This document shows, piece after piece, positions 19,155 through 27,186 of a stretch of DNA of 64,000 bases (position 1 is the stretch's first letter; each line of letters starts with the position of its first letter). The notes beneath the pieces were generated by a model. The model searched no databases. It worked only from the letters and a program-made list of their open reading frames with translations, and was not told the origin of the DNA. Origin of the DNA: Virgibacillus sp. MSJ-26 (GTDB lineage Bacteria > Bacillota > Bacilli > Bacillales > Amphibacillaceae); the NCBI RefSeq assembly GCF_018918075.1, contig NZ_JAHLPW010000003.1:124001-188000 (forward strand). Direction: 5' to 3'. The translations under genes were made by a program, and so were the position numbers.

Positions 19155-19541
19155 ATGCAATTGTTTTTAAATGGGTTAATCAGGGGTACAATCCCCTTCA
19201 TTATTTTATTATTAATCTCCATATGGAGTAAGTTACAGGGATCTGTAGGCACATCAAGAATTTTTCTTTTCTATAGTCTAATAGCTTTTTTTCTAGGATT
19301 AACTAGTGTGATCTATCAAATCAAACAATGGAACTTTTTAAAACAAATTGTTGCTCATTATATAGCAATGCTAATGACAGTTTTTCCAACTTTACTTCTG
19401 TTGGGTGCATATACACTAGATTCCTTCGGTGATGTGTTAAAAGTGTATTTGGAGTTTAATAAGGTTGGTCTTATCCTATTTTTTTCGTCGTTTTTTATCA
19501 TTAAATTATTCAAAAAAATGAACGTTGCAAAACGGGATTGA
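19155..19541 (+). CDS. DUF3021-like four-helix membrane protein
   Basis: 128 residues from the ATG at 19155, preceded by AAAGGAGGG twelve bases upstream; the frame is open from an ATG at 19059 that lacks a clear ribosome-binding site. Four hydrophobic segments are visible. The pattern F-x-x-G-L-x-R-G-x-I-P-F near the start and G-L-x-S-V-I-Y-Q-I-x-x-W-N-F-L-K-Q-I-V-A-H-Y in the middle resembles DUF3021, a family often found beside LytTR regulators, but no LytTR gene is present here. Function unknown. It heads a run of four small plus-strand membrane or lipoprotein genes. Confidence 0.65.
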   Translation: MQLFLNGLIRGTIPFIILLLISIWSKLQGSVGTSRIFLFYSLIAFFLGLTSVIYQIKQWNFLKQIVAHYIAMLMTVFPTLLLLGAYTLDSFGDVLKVYLEFNKVGLILFFSSFFIIKLFKKMNVAKRD

Positions 19542-19623
19542 CAGCTAGGGGAGTGCAATAATCGTGGAACGTTGAGTCAAAATAGGCCCAGATTGTCGAA
19601 GGTAAAATAAAAGGAGGTATTAT

Positions 19624-19935
19624 TTGAAAAAAATAAACAGGAAGTATATAAAATGGAGTTTGTGGATTTGTTTATTAATACCTTTGTTTATACCTAGTGC
19701 TTTAAATACTGATGGGAAAAGTGGATTTTTGTATGGACTCCCATTTAGATATATAACAATACATCAACAAAATCCGAATAGTGGTTGGTTTTTTGATAAC
19801 TTTTTCAATGGAAATGACGGTTTATTAATAAACCCTGGTACTTTTGTAATTAATTTGATTATAGCTTATTTAATAATACAATTTGCCTTTAATAGATTTC
19901 ATAAGAAAGACGTTCAGAAAACAGAACAGATTTAA
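19624..19935 (+). CDS. small two-helix membrane protein, unknown
   Basis: 103 residues, TTG start directly after AAAGGAGGTATTAT. One hydrophobic segment lies at residues 11-27, and a second near residues 75-93 is followed by a basic tail (R-F-H-K-K). The loop between contains a G-x-P-F-R-Y-I-T-I-H segment and would face outside if the N-terminus is inside. I do not recognise a family. It lies 82 bp after the DUF3021-like gene and 41 bp before the DUF3221-like lipoprotein gene, so a shared transcript is likely. Confidence 0.6.
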   Translation: MKKINRKYIKWSLWICLLIPLFIPSALNTDGKSGFLYGLPFRYITIHQQNPNSGWFFDNFFNGNDGLLINPGTFVINLIIAYLIIQFAFNRFHKKDVQKTEQI

Positions 19936-19976
19936 TCATTTTAAAAATAATATTATACTTATAATGGAGGGATAAT

Positions 19977-20309
19977 GTGAGATACCCAAGGGTATTTAAA
20001 GCAATAGCAATCATTGTTTTATTAGTTATTGTCGGATGTGCTAATTCAACAGATGAAAGTGAAGAAAAATTCAATGAACCTAAAACAGCAAATTCCAGTT
20101 TCACAGGAACAATCAAAGAAATTAAAAGTAACACGGCAATTGTTAACGCTAAATTAGGAGGAGGAGAAGGCGATGTATTTGTTAATCTTTCCGTCAATAG
20201 CGATGAAACATTTCAAGTGGGAGACAGAGTAAAAGTAGGATACGATGGTATCATTATGGAATCGAGCCCAGCCCAAATTAATACTCTTTTTGTTGAATTA
20301 ATCGATTGA
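19977..20309 (+). CDS. DUF3221-like lipoprotein
   Basis: 110 residues with a GTG start after ATGGAGGG. The N-terminus is a lipoprotein signal with lipobox V-I-V-G-C (Cys21). The mature part has an OB-like pattern: F-T-G-T-I-K-E-I, a second strand, then F-Q-V-G-D-R-V-K-V-G-Y-D-G-I-I-M-E-S-S-P-A-Q. This I associate with DUF3221 (YobA-like) lipoproteins. The family has no defined function. Position suggests co-expression with the two small membrane proteins upstream. Confidence 0.65.
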   Translation: MRYPRVFKAIAIIVLLVIVGCANSTDESEEKFNEPKTANSSFTGTIKEIKSNTAIVNAKLGGGEGDVFVNLSVNSDETFQVGDRVKVGYDGIIMESSPAQINTLFVELID

Positions 20310-20422
20310 TAATTTAATATCTGTGTTTTACTAACGAGCGTTTATCTGACAAAAAAGATGGTGCCTAATACTAAATAAAAGAATCATATTGCTAAAATTT
20401 CATTGTTAAGGGGTGATTTGAG

Positions 20423-20728
20423 TTGCTTTATCTTGGAAGTCTTGTGCTTGGAATAATTGCTTGGATTCTCCCTGCAGTTAACCTGGCGAGATATAAAAAT
20501 CAAAATCATAATAGTTGGGTCATTTTTTCCATCATGAGTATAAGTGCTTGTGCTATTTCGCTCTGTTTACAAATCATTAATACATATAATCTGATAATAA
20601 TTGAGGATTGGGCTGCTTTATTGGACACAATGGGTACTTTAGTAACTGTTTCTGCCATTCTTCTCGTTGTTACTTTAATTTTAAATGCTGTTACGTTCAT
20701 TGTATACCGTGACAGAACAGCGACATAG
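20423..20728 (+). CDS. small three-helix membrane protein
   Basis: 101 residues, TTG start after AAGGGGTGATT. Three hydrophobic segments (residues 3-19, 31-53, 68-94) with short loops. Similar proteins in Bacillus are sometimes labelled cytochrome c oxidase subunit 4-like, but I see no cytochrome oxidase genes and give no function. Last of four small plus-strand genes before a bidirectional terminator. Confidence 0.6.
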   Translation: MLYLGSLVLGIIAWILPAVNLARYKNQNHNSWVIFSIMSISACAISLCLQIINTYNLIIIEDWAALLDTMGTLVTVSAILLVVTLILNAVTFIVYRDRTAT

Positions 20729-20790
20729 TATATAACGATTATTGTAGAAAGTATCCATTGTGGACCTAGTGCCAGAATGGGCGTCGAATA

Positions 20791-20818
20791 AGGCTCAAGC
20801 AATGTAGTGCTTGAGCCT
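20791..20818. terminator. bidirectional terminator
   Basis: AGGCTCAAGCA / TGCTTGAGCCT hairpin between the convergent genes ending at 20728 (+) and 20869 (-). The T-run is weak on both sides. Confidence 0.7.
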
Positions 20819-20868
20819 CTTATGATTCCGCTTGCCCTTGGTCTGCCCCGTTAACCTAACCACTTCTT

Positions 20869-22095
20869 TTATACCCTTTCAAAATAACCTAAAAAACTAA
20901 ATAAAAACACCACTGCCAATACGTAAATAATCATATTCCCCTCTTTGCGAATAATCGATAAGACACTGCCCAACAGAATTAAGAAGGAGAAAGTCACAGG
21001 CAACAATTTAAGCAACCATTCATTTTTGATAAAAATTTCATTGAATATACTGATATATATTAAAATAAAAGCAATATTGTAGCTGATTAATTTTAATTTG
21101 TAGGTGGAATTCTTCACTGGTTGCAAAGGTTTCCCCTTCCAATCACCAAACAATAACTTATACGGAGTCTTGCTTATTTGATCGTGAATTCTCACATAAA
21201 TCGGCTGTAGAAAAGGTGCTTTTCCATTCAGTGATTCATAACCCCAAGCCATATCCCTTTGTGCAAAACATTGCTTGATAGCATTATTAGTATAATTTGG
21301 ATCCTCTTGATAAGCAGGTGTTAAGAGTCTTTCCGGTTCGATAGAAAATGCAAACCTCTTCCCTTCATGCTCACCAAAATACTTATCTTTATTACTAAAA
21401 ACGCCATAATAGATTGAAACCGATAAATTTAGTAGAGGGTGGTAAAAAAACTTTAATCGACCGGTACTCGGATCGACAGGAATCCATCCTTGACCATCGA
21501 TATATATTTCACACCAGGCATGTGGCGAAAACTTTTTTAATGACCATGTACCATAAAGCATTCGCGCAGGAATTCCAAGTGCTCTACATAAAGAACAATA
21601 CAATGCCCCGAATTCACCACAATCTCCCTTTTTTCTATTTTGAAAATGAAAAATTCCTCTCTCATTAAATCTTGTCGTATACTTATAATTATCAACGACA
21701 TATCGATAAAGTTTTTTTGCCTTATTTATGTCCGTTTCCGTACCGCCCACAATTCTTTGCGCTTCTTCTTGTAGTTGTTTATTGACAGGAATCAATTCAG
21801 TTGAACGCAGAAAGAAATTTCTTTCATCCTCTGATATTGGCTCAAGATGACCAATCTCTTTCTTACCTCCAAAATAACGGATATTAATTTCAAGTTTTTC
21901 TTTAGGATGCAGTTCGAAATACCAAATATTATTTACATACTCATGTTTCGTCATTTCTTTTGGTTCCATATTGGCTTGTAATGAAATATTTTTTTGTGTA
22001 CTATTGTCTCTTGGCTCAGAAAACCACAGTTCGATTATATCATCGGTCGTATTTTCATATTTATAATCAATTTGATAATTTTGTTGTTTCTCCAT
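20869..22095 (-). CDS. transglutaminase-like cysteine protease fold protein, membrane-anchored
   Basis: 408 residues. The first 115 form a beta-rich region. The transglutaminase core follows with G-D-C-G-E-F (catalytic Cys), S-P-H-A-W-C-E-I-Y-I-D-G-Q-G-W-I-P-V-D-P-S (catalytic His and Asp). Two or three hydrophobic segments lie at the C-terminus (about residues 340-405). No N-terminal signal is seen, so orientation is uncertain. Bacterial members act as proteases or amidases of unknown target. The ATG is preceded by GGTGG. A single gene in a convergent arrangement. Confidence 0.85.
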   Translation of the reverse strand: MEKQQNYQIDYKYENTTDDIIELWFSEPRDNSTQKNISLQANMEPKEMTKHEYVNNIWYFELHPKEKLEINIRYFGGKKEIGHLEPISEDERNFFLRSTELIPVNKQLQEEAQRIVGGTETDINKAKKLYRYVVDNYKYTTRFNERGIFHFQNRKKGDCGEFGALYCSLCRALGIPARMLYGTWSLKKFSPHAWCEIYIDGQGWIPVDPSTGRLKFFYHPLLNLSVSIYYGVFSNKDKYFGEHEGKRFAFSIEPERLLTPAYQEDPNYTNNAIKQCFAQRDMAWGYESLNGKAPFLQPIYVRIHDQISKTPYKLLFGDWKGKPLQPVKNSTYKLKLISYNIAFILIYISIFNEIFIKNEWLLKLLPVTFSFLILLGSVLSIIRKEGNMIIYVLAVVFLFSFLGYFERV

Positions 22096-22228
22096 ATACT
22101 CGCACCACCTTTTGAATGATGTCTTGGTAAAATTTATGAAAATCTATTTCTCATCATAACATATTATTCATTGAGTAAATTAAAATTTCTGATAAGCAAC
22201 GAACTGCTACTAGTATTCTAACTTTTAA

Positions 22229-22440
22229 GAACAAAAGCGCAAGCGCCCGTTTAGCAACGTACGGACTGGACTGAGCCGAAGGAGATAAAGGAAACACGGT
22301 GAACGTAGTGAACCGATGTTGACTTAGCGTGTCATGAGGTGAAGGAAGTCTCGCAAGTTTTTTAATGCCAAAACTTGCCTGCAAGTTTATTAAAGCCTAA
22401 ACTTGCTTGCTAGTTGCTGGGCGCTTACGCTGGACGTGGC
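22229..22440. repeat. non-coding mobile-type repeat (GCGCAAGCGCCC ends)
   Basis: About 210 bp beginning AAAAGCGCAAGCGCCCG and ending GGGCGCTTACGCTGGACG, i.e. inverted ends, with ACTTGC repeats inside. It is GC-richer than its surroundings. The pattern is like the short interspersed repeats seen in many Bacillaceae intergenic regions. It contains an open frame on the minus strand that I regard as chance. The remainder of the 22096-22581 gap carries no gene. Confidence 0.7.
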
Positions 22441-22506
22441 TAATAACAGTGTAAAGTTATCCACAGTTTTAAGACGGTTATAGTTTCCTTAGTTTCCTAA
22501 ACACCG

Positions 22507-22540
22507 AAAAAAGCCTCAGGGCATTAAGCTGTCCTGAGGC
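22507..22540 (-). terminator. phnA terminator
   Basis: GCCTCAGG / CCTGAGGC hairpin followed on the minus strand by TTTTTTC, about 40 bp beyond the PhnA-like stop. Confidence 0.85.
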
Positions 22541-22581
22541 TCGCCATTAATTAGTCTTATAAGACTACTAAAAACTAACAT

Positions 22582-22929
22582 TTATTTCCCTGCAATCTTC
22601 TTCAAAAACTCCGATTTTAATTCCATAGAACCATGACCAGGTACACGACAATTAATATCATGATCCCCGTCAATGATTTGGATGTTTTTAACTGTTGTTC
22701 CTTGTTTAACGACATTGGAACTGCCTTTGACTTTTAAATCCTTCACTACCGTTACGGTGTCGCCATCTTCCAAGACATTACCAAAGGCATCCCTCGTAAC
22801 CGCTGCTTCTGTTTGCTCCGCTTCTTCCTCATCAGACCACTCATGAGCACACTCTGGGCAAACATAAAAAAATCCATCTTCATATGTATAAATTGATTGA
22901 CATTCTGGACAATTCGGCAAATCTGCCAT
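22582..22929 (-). CDS. PhnA/YjdM zinc-ribbon protein
   Basis: 115 residues. The N-terminal zinc ribbon L-P-N-C-P-E-C...Y-V-C-P-E-C-A-H-E-W is followed by an SH3-like domain (D-G-D-T-V-T-V-V-K-D-L-K-V-K-G, then I-D-C/N-C-R-V-P-G-H-G). This is the complete PhnA (YjdM) family layout. Despite the name it is not part of the phosphonate lyase; its role is undefined. The ATG at 22929 has GGGGGAG six bases upstream; another ATG lies two codons earlier. Monocistronic with its own terminator. Confidence 0.93.
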   Translation of the reverse strand: MADLPNCPECQSIYTYEDGFFYVCPECAHEWSDEEEAEQTEAAVTRDAFGNVLEDGDTVTVVKDLKVKGSSNVVKQGTTVKNIQIIDGDHDINCRVPGHGSMELKSEFLKKIAGK

Positions 22930-22992
22930 TTGCATCTCCCCCTGTTTTTAACTCTAGTATAGCATGGAAAAGAAAACAGCATGCGAAACAAC

Positions 22993-23037
22993 GTGCCAGG
23001 TACACAAACAATTCTGAATTGCTTGTGTACCTGGCAC
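22993..23037. repeat. GTGCCAGGTAC-type palindrome
   Basis: GTGCCAGGTACACAAACAATT and its near-complement arm around C-T. It ends 4 bp from the GH3 stop codon. Confidence 0.92.
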
Positions 23038-23041
23038 CAAT

Positions 23042-24643
23042 CTAAATTGTAACCGGAAGTTTTCCACCAGGGGTTTCACCAAACACAACATCTACAGCTG
23101 CCTGTATTGATGTAAGATTTTTTAATTGCCAATTATCCAGCGCATAGGAAGCAAGATAAGCATCGACTTCTGGAAAATGCTTATAGTCATATGGAAGGCC
23201 AAGGGAGACAACGACCATTGGTCTGCCTGTTTTCAATAATTCTTTGACTAATTGACTCTGTCCAGATGGTAATTCAGCTAATGAATAAGTTGCCATGATA
23301 ATCCGGTCCGCCTTTTCAGCCTCGTTTACAGCCTGCCTTATCTCTTTATCGGACGGATTGTGACTATCTGCTTGCCAAGCAATAACCTTTCCATTATTGT
23401 GTTGCGCGGTGTAATTTACAATAGCATCAACATATGTTACACCAGCAATAAATATAGTATCCTCGCTCTTTCCATTAAAAGGTAGAACTTCTTCATTTTT
23501 CACCAAGGTTATTGAATCTCGCGCCATTTGCACAGCCATCTTTTGATGTTCTGGATTGCCAACAAAGGATTTAGCTTCAGATGTATCAACAAAGCGACGA
23601 TTAAATAAATCATACTCTAACTTTTTCCTTAAAATACGTTCTAGAGAGCTTCTAACTCGTTCTTCAGTCAATTTACCAGATTGATAGGCTTCATAAAGGG
23701 CTTCATACGTTTCTATTTGATCTTCTGTGGGGCCTTCTGCCATGACGATATCCGCTCCTGCTTGGATTGACATCACAGCCGCTTCTCCAGCTCCCCAGTT
23801 GGCATCAATCGCTTGCATTCCCATGGCATCTGTAACGATTAAGCCGTCAAATCCCATCTCCTCACGTAACAGTCCTGTGAGCACGTCTTTCGATAATGTC
23901 GCAGGAAGTTTAGAATCAATCGCTTCAACTATGATATGTGACGTCATAATTGAATCAATCCCAGCTTTAATAGCTGCTTGGAAAGGAGGTAAATGTACTG
24001 CTTTCAATTCTTCCATATCATAAGTGACTTTAGGGAGCTCATGATGCGAATCTGCCTCAGTATCTCCATGGCCTGGAAAATGTTTGGCTGTTGCTATCAC
24101 ACCTTCCTCTTGATAGCCACGGACTTGAATCTCCGTCATGCGAGACACTAAATCGGTTTTTTCTCCAAAAGAACGCACACCAATAACCGGATTCAACGGG
24201 TTGTTATTCACATCTGCATCAGGCGAATAACTCCAATTAAATCCGAGTGCTTTAACTTCTCGTGCTGCAATTTGTGAATACGTCTTAGCGTGTTCCAAGC
24301 TGTTCGTTGCCCCAATGCCCATTTGCCGTGGAAGAGTCGTTGCATCATCTGGAACACGTTGCGCCGCTCCATTTTCCAAATCAGCCGTCACAAATAAAGG
24401 TATATTCAAACGCGTCTCTCCTGCAAACTCCTGAACTTGATTATTATATTCTGCTTGTGACACTACGTCACGATTACCATAAACAATCATTGAACCAACA
24501 AAATAGTCCTGAATCATTTCTCGAATGAACTCATTGGGCATTTCCGTATCCCCATGTTCGTTTGATGCCATCACTAATTGCCCAATCTTCTCTTTATCGC
24601 TCATCTTTTCAATGATACGTGCAACTCTATTATCCACACTCAT
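23042..24643 (-). CDS. GH3 beta-N-acetylhexosaminidase (NagZ-type), cytoplasmic
   Basis: 533 residues without a signal peptide. The NagZ loop K-H-F-P-G-H-G-D-T-E-A-D-S-H-H-E-L-P carries the His/Asp general-acid dyad, and V-T-D-A-M-G-M contains the nucleophile aspartate. The C-terminal alpha/beta-sandwich domain (residues 365-533) is also present. The enzyme should release non-reducing GlcNAc from chitooligosaccharides or muropeptides inside the cell. It is the last gene of the minus-strand chitin/amino-sugar block, 76 bp after the GntR gene, which favours oligosaccharide trimming over wall recycling. Secreted bacillar NagZ proteins are longer. Confidence 0.9.
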   Translation of the reverse strand: MSVDNRVARIIEKMSDKEKIGQLVMASNEHGDTEMPNEFIREMIQDYFVGSMIVYGNRDVVSQAEYNNQVQEFAGETRLNIPLFVTADLENGAAQRVPDDATTLPRQMGIGATNSLEHAKTYSQIAAREVKALGFNWSYSPDADVNNNPLNPVIGVRSFGEKTDLVSRMTEIQVRGYQEEGVIATAKHFPGHGDTEADSHHELPKVTYDMEELKAVHLPPFQAAIKAGIDSIMTSHIIVEAIDSKLPATLSKDVLTGLLREEMGFDGLIVTDAMGMQAIDANWGAGEAAVMSIQAGADIVMAEGPTEDQIETYEALYEAYQSGKLTEERVRSSLERILRKKLEYDLFNRRFVDTSEAKSFVGNPEHQKMAVQMARDSITLVKNEEVLPFNGKSEDTIFIAGVTYVDAIVNYTAQHNNGKVIAWQADSHNPSDKEIRQAVNEAEKADRIIMATYSLAELPSGQSQLVKELLKTGRPMVVVSLGLPYDYKHFPEVDAYLASYALDNWQLKNLTSIQAAVDVVFGETPGGKLPVTI

Positions 24644-24719
24644 TTCCCCCTTATCTGAGTTAAATGCCGCGTTACATTCTACTAATAAAACTGCTACCTT
24701 TTAAAATTATAAACTTGAT

Positions 24720-25430
24720 TTACATATCAAAATTCACCACATATCTATGAATTCCCGTATTATAATAGGCTTCAGAGTATTCCACAATATTTCCATTTTC
24801 ATCGATCGAAAATCGAAAACGTTGTAATAATGGCTTTTGCTCTATGTTTAGCATACTTGCAATATGTTCATCCGGCGTACCGACATCAAACTCATCTTTA
24901 AATTGATGGAATCTTATCCCCTGTTGATACATGATTTCATATAAAGAATTCTGCAGGTGATCAGGATCATTAGGTAAGTTTATATGCTCTGATACATAAT
25001 GTTTAAAATAAATATAGGGTTTATCATTTAATTTATAAAGCCGCTCGACGCAGTGACATTTTTCGTTAAATAAATCCCCTAAAATAGCATGATTCGCAGT
25101 ATCTATCGTTGACAAATGAACAAATTCTTTACTTAGCTCATGGCCTTCTTCCAATAGGTATTCCGAAAAGCGTTGGCCTTTCGATAATTTAGAGACCGCA
25201 TTATTGTCGAGGACCGTTGTACCAATACCACTCCGTTTTTCAACATACCCTTGTTGGGAAAGTTGTTCGACTGCTCGCCGAACGGTAATAATACTCACGC
25301 CAAATTCCTCTTTCAATTCCAGTTCAGAAGGAATTAAAGTATCTTTCGGATAGTGCCCGCTAATAATTCTTTCTTTTAAAATTTCCTGTAATTGTATATA
25401 TAAGGGTCCTTTTTTCAAGGTTAACTTCAT
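24720..25430 (-). CDS. GntR/UTRA (HutC subfamily) regulator
   Basis: 236 residues. The N-terminal winged helix reads P-L-Y-I-Q-L-Q-E-I-L-K-E-R-I-I-S-G-H-Y...L-I-P-S-E-L-E-L-K-E-E-F-G-V-S-I-I-T-V-R-R-A-V. The UTRA ligand domain spans about residues 95-230. Relatives such as NagR/YvoA sense amino-sugar phosphates. It lies 7 bp after the kinase gene in the same operon. I infer that it controls the block from 23.0 to 38.6 kb; the shared AACATTATAATGTT palindrome at 34195 and 38665 is a candidate operator. The effector may be a pathway acid such as KDG, KDPG or glucosaminate. Confidence 0.9.
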   Translation of the reverse strand: MKLTLKKGPLYIQLQEILKERIISGHYPKDTLIPSELELKEEFGVSIITVRRAVEQLSQQGYVEKRSGIGTTVLDNNAVSKLSKGQRFSEYLLEEGHELSKEFVHLSTIDTANHAILGDLFNEKCHCVERLYKLNDKPYIYFKHYVSEHINLPNDPDHLQNSLYEIMYQQGIRFHQFKDEFDVGTPDEHIASMLNIEQKPLLQRFRFSIDENGNIVEYSEAYYNTGIHRYVVNFDM

Positions 25431-25437
25431 AATTTAT

Positions 25438-26445
25438 CTACCTTTCTATACCTTCACCAATGTCATTCTTAACTAACTGCCATACTTCTTCCATAGAACA
25501 GATAGGTGCGTCACCATGAGTAGTATGTGCTAAAACACCAGCAGCTGCTGCATATTCAATCATATCCTGGGTAGAAAACGACTTCAAAATACCGTGCATG
25601 ACGCCACTTGCAAATCCATCCCCACCACCAATACGGTCTAACGTTTTATAAACGTACTGTCTAGAATAAGCAAATGAAGATAGATGATATATAAACCCCT
25701 GAATCGTTTGATTAGCCGCTTTTTCTTTTCTCATCGTACCGGCTATCGTACCAATTTTAAATTTATCTGCCACTTGTGGTAAGACGTCTTCTAATTGGGC
25801 TTGTTTGTCAACTTCTTCTGTTTTAAATCCAAGCAATAATATGGCGTCTTTCTCTGTCATAAAACAAATATCTGTCAATTGTAACATAGCTTCATAAAAC
25901 CGTCTTGCTTGATCAGTTTGATCCTTCCACAGTTTCGGACGATAATTACAATCAAAAACAATAGTAATACCTAATGCTTTTGCCTTTTGAGCGACTTTAA
26001 GTGCAATATTTCGAATATGTTCTGACATGGCTAAGGTTATCCCACAAAAATGAATCAAGCTTGTGTTTTTTAAGCTATTCTCTAAATCGTAGTCTGTTAG
26101 TGATGAGGTGCAAAAACTACTTTCTTGGCGATTAGTATAGGTTACTTTTGTTGGGCGAACACTATATCCCCTCTCGAAAAAGTATTTTCCTAAATAATCT
26201 CCACCTCGACTAATATCTTGTGTTGAAATGCCTAGAGATTGTATAGACGACATAGCTGCATCCCCTAAGCTGTTCTGAGGTAATCTTGTAATAAGAGATG
26301 TTTGATGGCCATATCGACTGAGCGCGCTTAAAACATTTACTCCTGTTCCTGTATAAGACACATGTAAAGTATGTGCCTGTTCCAGTTTTAAATGCTCTGG
26401 AACTTCCAACCTCATCATCACTTCGCCAAACGCTTTTACCATCAT
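25438..26445 (-). CDS. PfkB-family sugar-acid kinase (2-keto-3-deoxygluconate kinase-like)
   Basis: 335 residues. Ribokinase fold with an N-terminal substrate region (G-E-V-M-M-R-L, Y-T-G-T-G-V-N-V) and the C-terminal PfkB signature D-R-I-G-G-G-D-G-F-A-S-G containing the catalytic aspartate. The F-G-E-V-M-M-R-L start and D-R-I-G-G-G-D block are typical of KDG kinases (KdgK). Predicted reaction: KDG plus ATP to KDPG, feeding the aldolase whose gene overlaps it by 4 bases (ATGA). Because import here is by an ABC system and not a PTS, a kinase step is needed. It could alternatively phosphorylate glucosaminate earlier in the route. Confidence 0.88.
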   Translation of the reverse strand: MMVKAFGEVMMRLEVPEHLKLEQAHTLHVSYTGTGVNVLSALSRYGHQTSLITRLPQNSLGDAAMSSIQSLGISTQDISRGGDYLGKYFFERGYSVRPTKVTYTNRQESSFCTSSLTDYDLENSLKNTSLIHFCGITLAMSEHIRNIALKVAQKAKALGITIVFDCNYRPKLWKDQTDQARRFYEAMLQLTDICFMTEKDAILLLGFKTEEVDKQAQLEDVLPQVADKFKIGTIAGTMRKEKAANQTIQGFIYHLSSFAYSRQYVYKTLDRIGGGDGFASGVMHGILKSFSTQDMIEYAAAAGVLAHTTHGDAPICSMEEVWQLVKNDIGEGIER

Positions 26446-27182
26446 GTTACCACGACTCTTTTGATAATGTCATATAGTTTTTTGACATCTTCAACACGAG
26501 TTCTGCCAGTGTCTTTGTCGATAATCGAAGAATAAACATGGGGAATAACTTTCGTAACACCTGCTTGTAAGGCGATCGTGACAATTTCTTCAAAGTTTTG
26601 TAAATCAATACCACCAGTTGGTTCTAATGGAAAATCTTCTTTAGCACATATATGAGCAATACGTTTATATTGCTCTCTAGTTTGTAAGCCATCAAGTGGA
26701 AAAAGTTTGACTGAGTTACCCCCCATTTCTTTTATGAATGATATCGCAGTTGTGAGAGGAATTTCCATTTGTGTCCCCGTTGAAGTCAAAGGACCTGTTG
26801 CAACATTGACATTGCCAAGTTGGTCCACTGGATTTACAAGTCCATTTACCAAAGTCGTTTCATTTTGCAAACAGGCTCTTGTATATCCAACAGCAGAAAA
26901 CACTTGGTTGACATGGTCTAACTTTAAAGTGCGGCAAATTTCAGCCACCATTTTCCACTGTCGAGGATCTCCTGCGCCTAATCCTAGCGAAATCGCTCCT
27001 CCTAACTCTTTTTGATATTCACCAATATCCTGAACGGCTTCATCGACTGTTTGATAATGAGTAGAAAGTAATCCTATCAACACATGGCCTTCTGTCACTT
27101 CATAGATTTCCTTAGCATTATCTATATCTTTAGCAAGTACATTTAAACATAATTTATCTTTGTAAAAACGGGATTGTACCAT
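26442..27182 (-). CDS. KDPG aldolase of the DgaF type
   Basis: 246 residues. It resembles DgaF, the 2-dehydro-3-deoxy-6-phosphogluconate aldolase of the Salmonella D-glucosaminate operon, rather than the shorter Eda. Visible blocks are L-I-G-L-L-S-T-H-Y, A-I-S-L-G-L-G-A-G-D-P-R-Q-W, V-N-V-A-T-G-P-L-T-S-T-G-T, G-G-N-S-V-K-L-F-P-L-D-G (Schiff-base lysine) and E-P-T-G-G-I-D. Product: pyruvate plus glyceraldehyde-3-phosphate. I choose the ATG at 27182, eight bases after AGGTGG and four bases beyond the lyase stop; a GTG at 27194 overlaps the upstream gene. Confidence 0.88.
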   Translation of the reverse strand: MVQSRFYKDKLCLNVLAKDIDNAKEIYEVTEGHVLIGLLSTHYQTVDEAVQDIGEYQKELGGAISLGLGAGDPRQWKMVAEICRTLKLDHVNQVFSAVGYTRACLQNETTLVNGLVNPVDQLGNVNVATGPLTSTGTQMEIPLTTAISFIKEMGGNSVKLFPLDGLQTREQYKRIAHICAKEDFPLEPTGGIDLQNFEEIVTIALQAGVTKVIPHVYSSIIDKDTGRTRVEDVKKLYDIIKRVVVT

Positions 27183-27186
27183 ATGC

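Noticed and set aside
22154..22384. 76-codon open frame on the minus strand
   Set aside because: Inside the repeat at 22229-22440, without ribosome-binding site or recognisable domain.
23042..24643. GH3 enzyme considered a cell-wall recycling NagZ
   Set aside because: Not excluded biochemically, but there are no muropeptide genes (AmiE, MurQ, MurP) nearby and it closes the chitin-related block, so oligosaccharide trimming is preferred.
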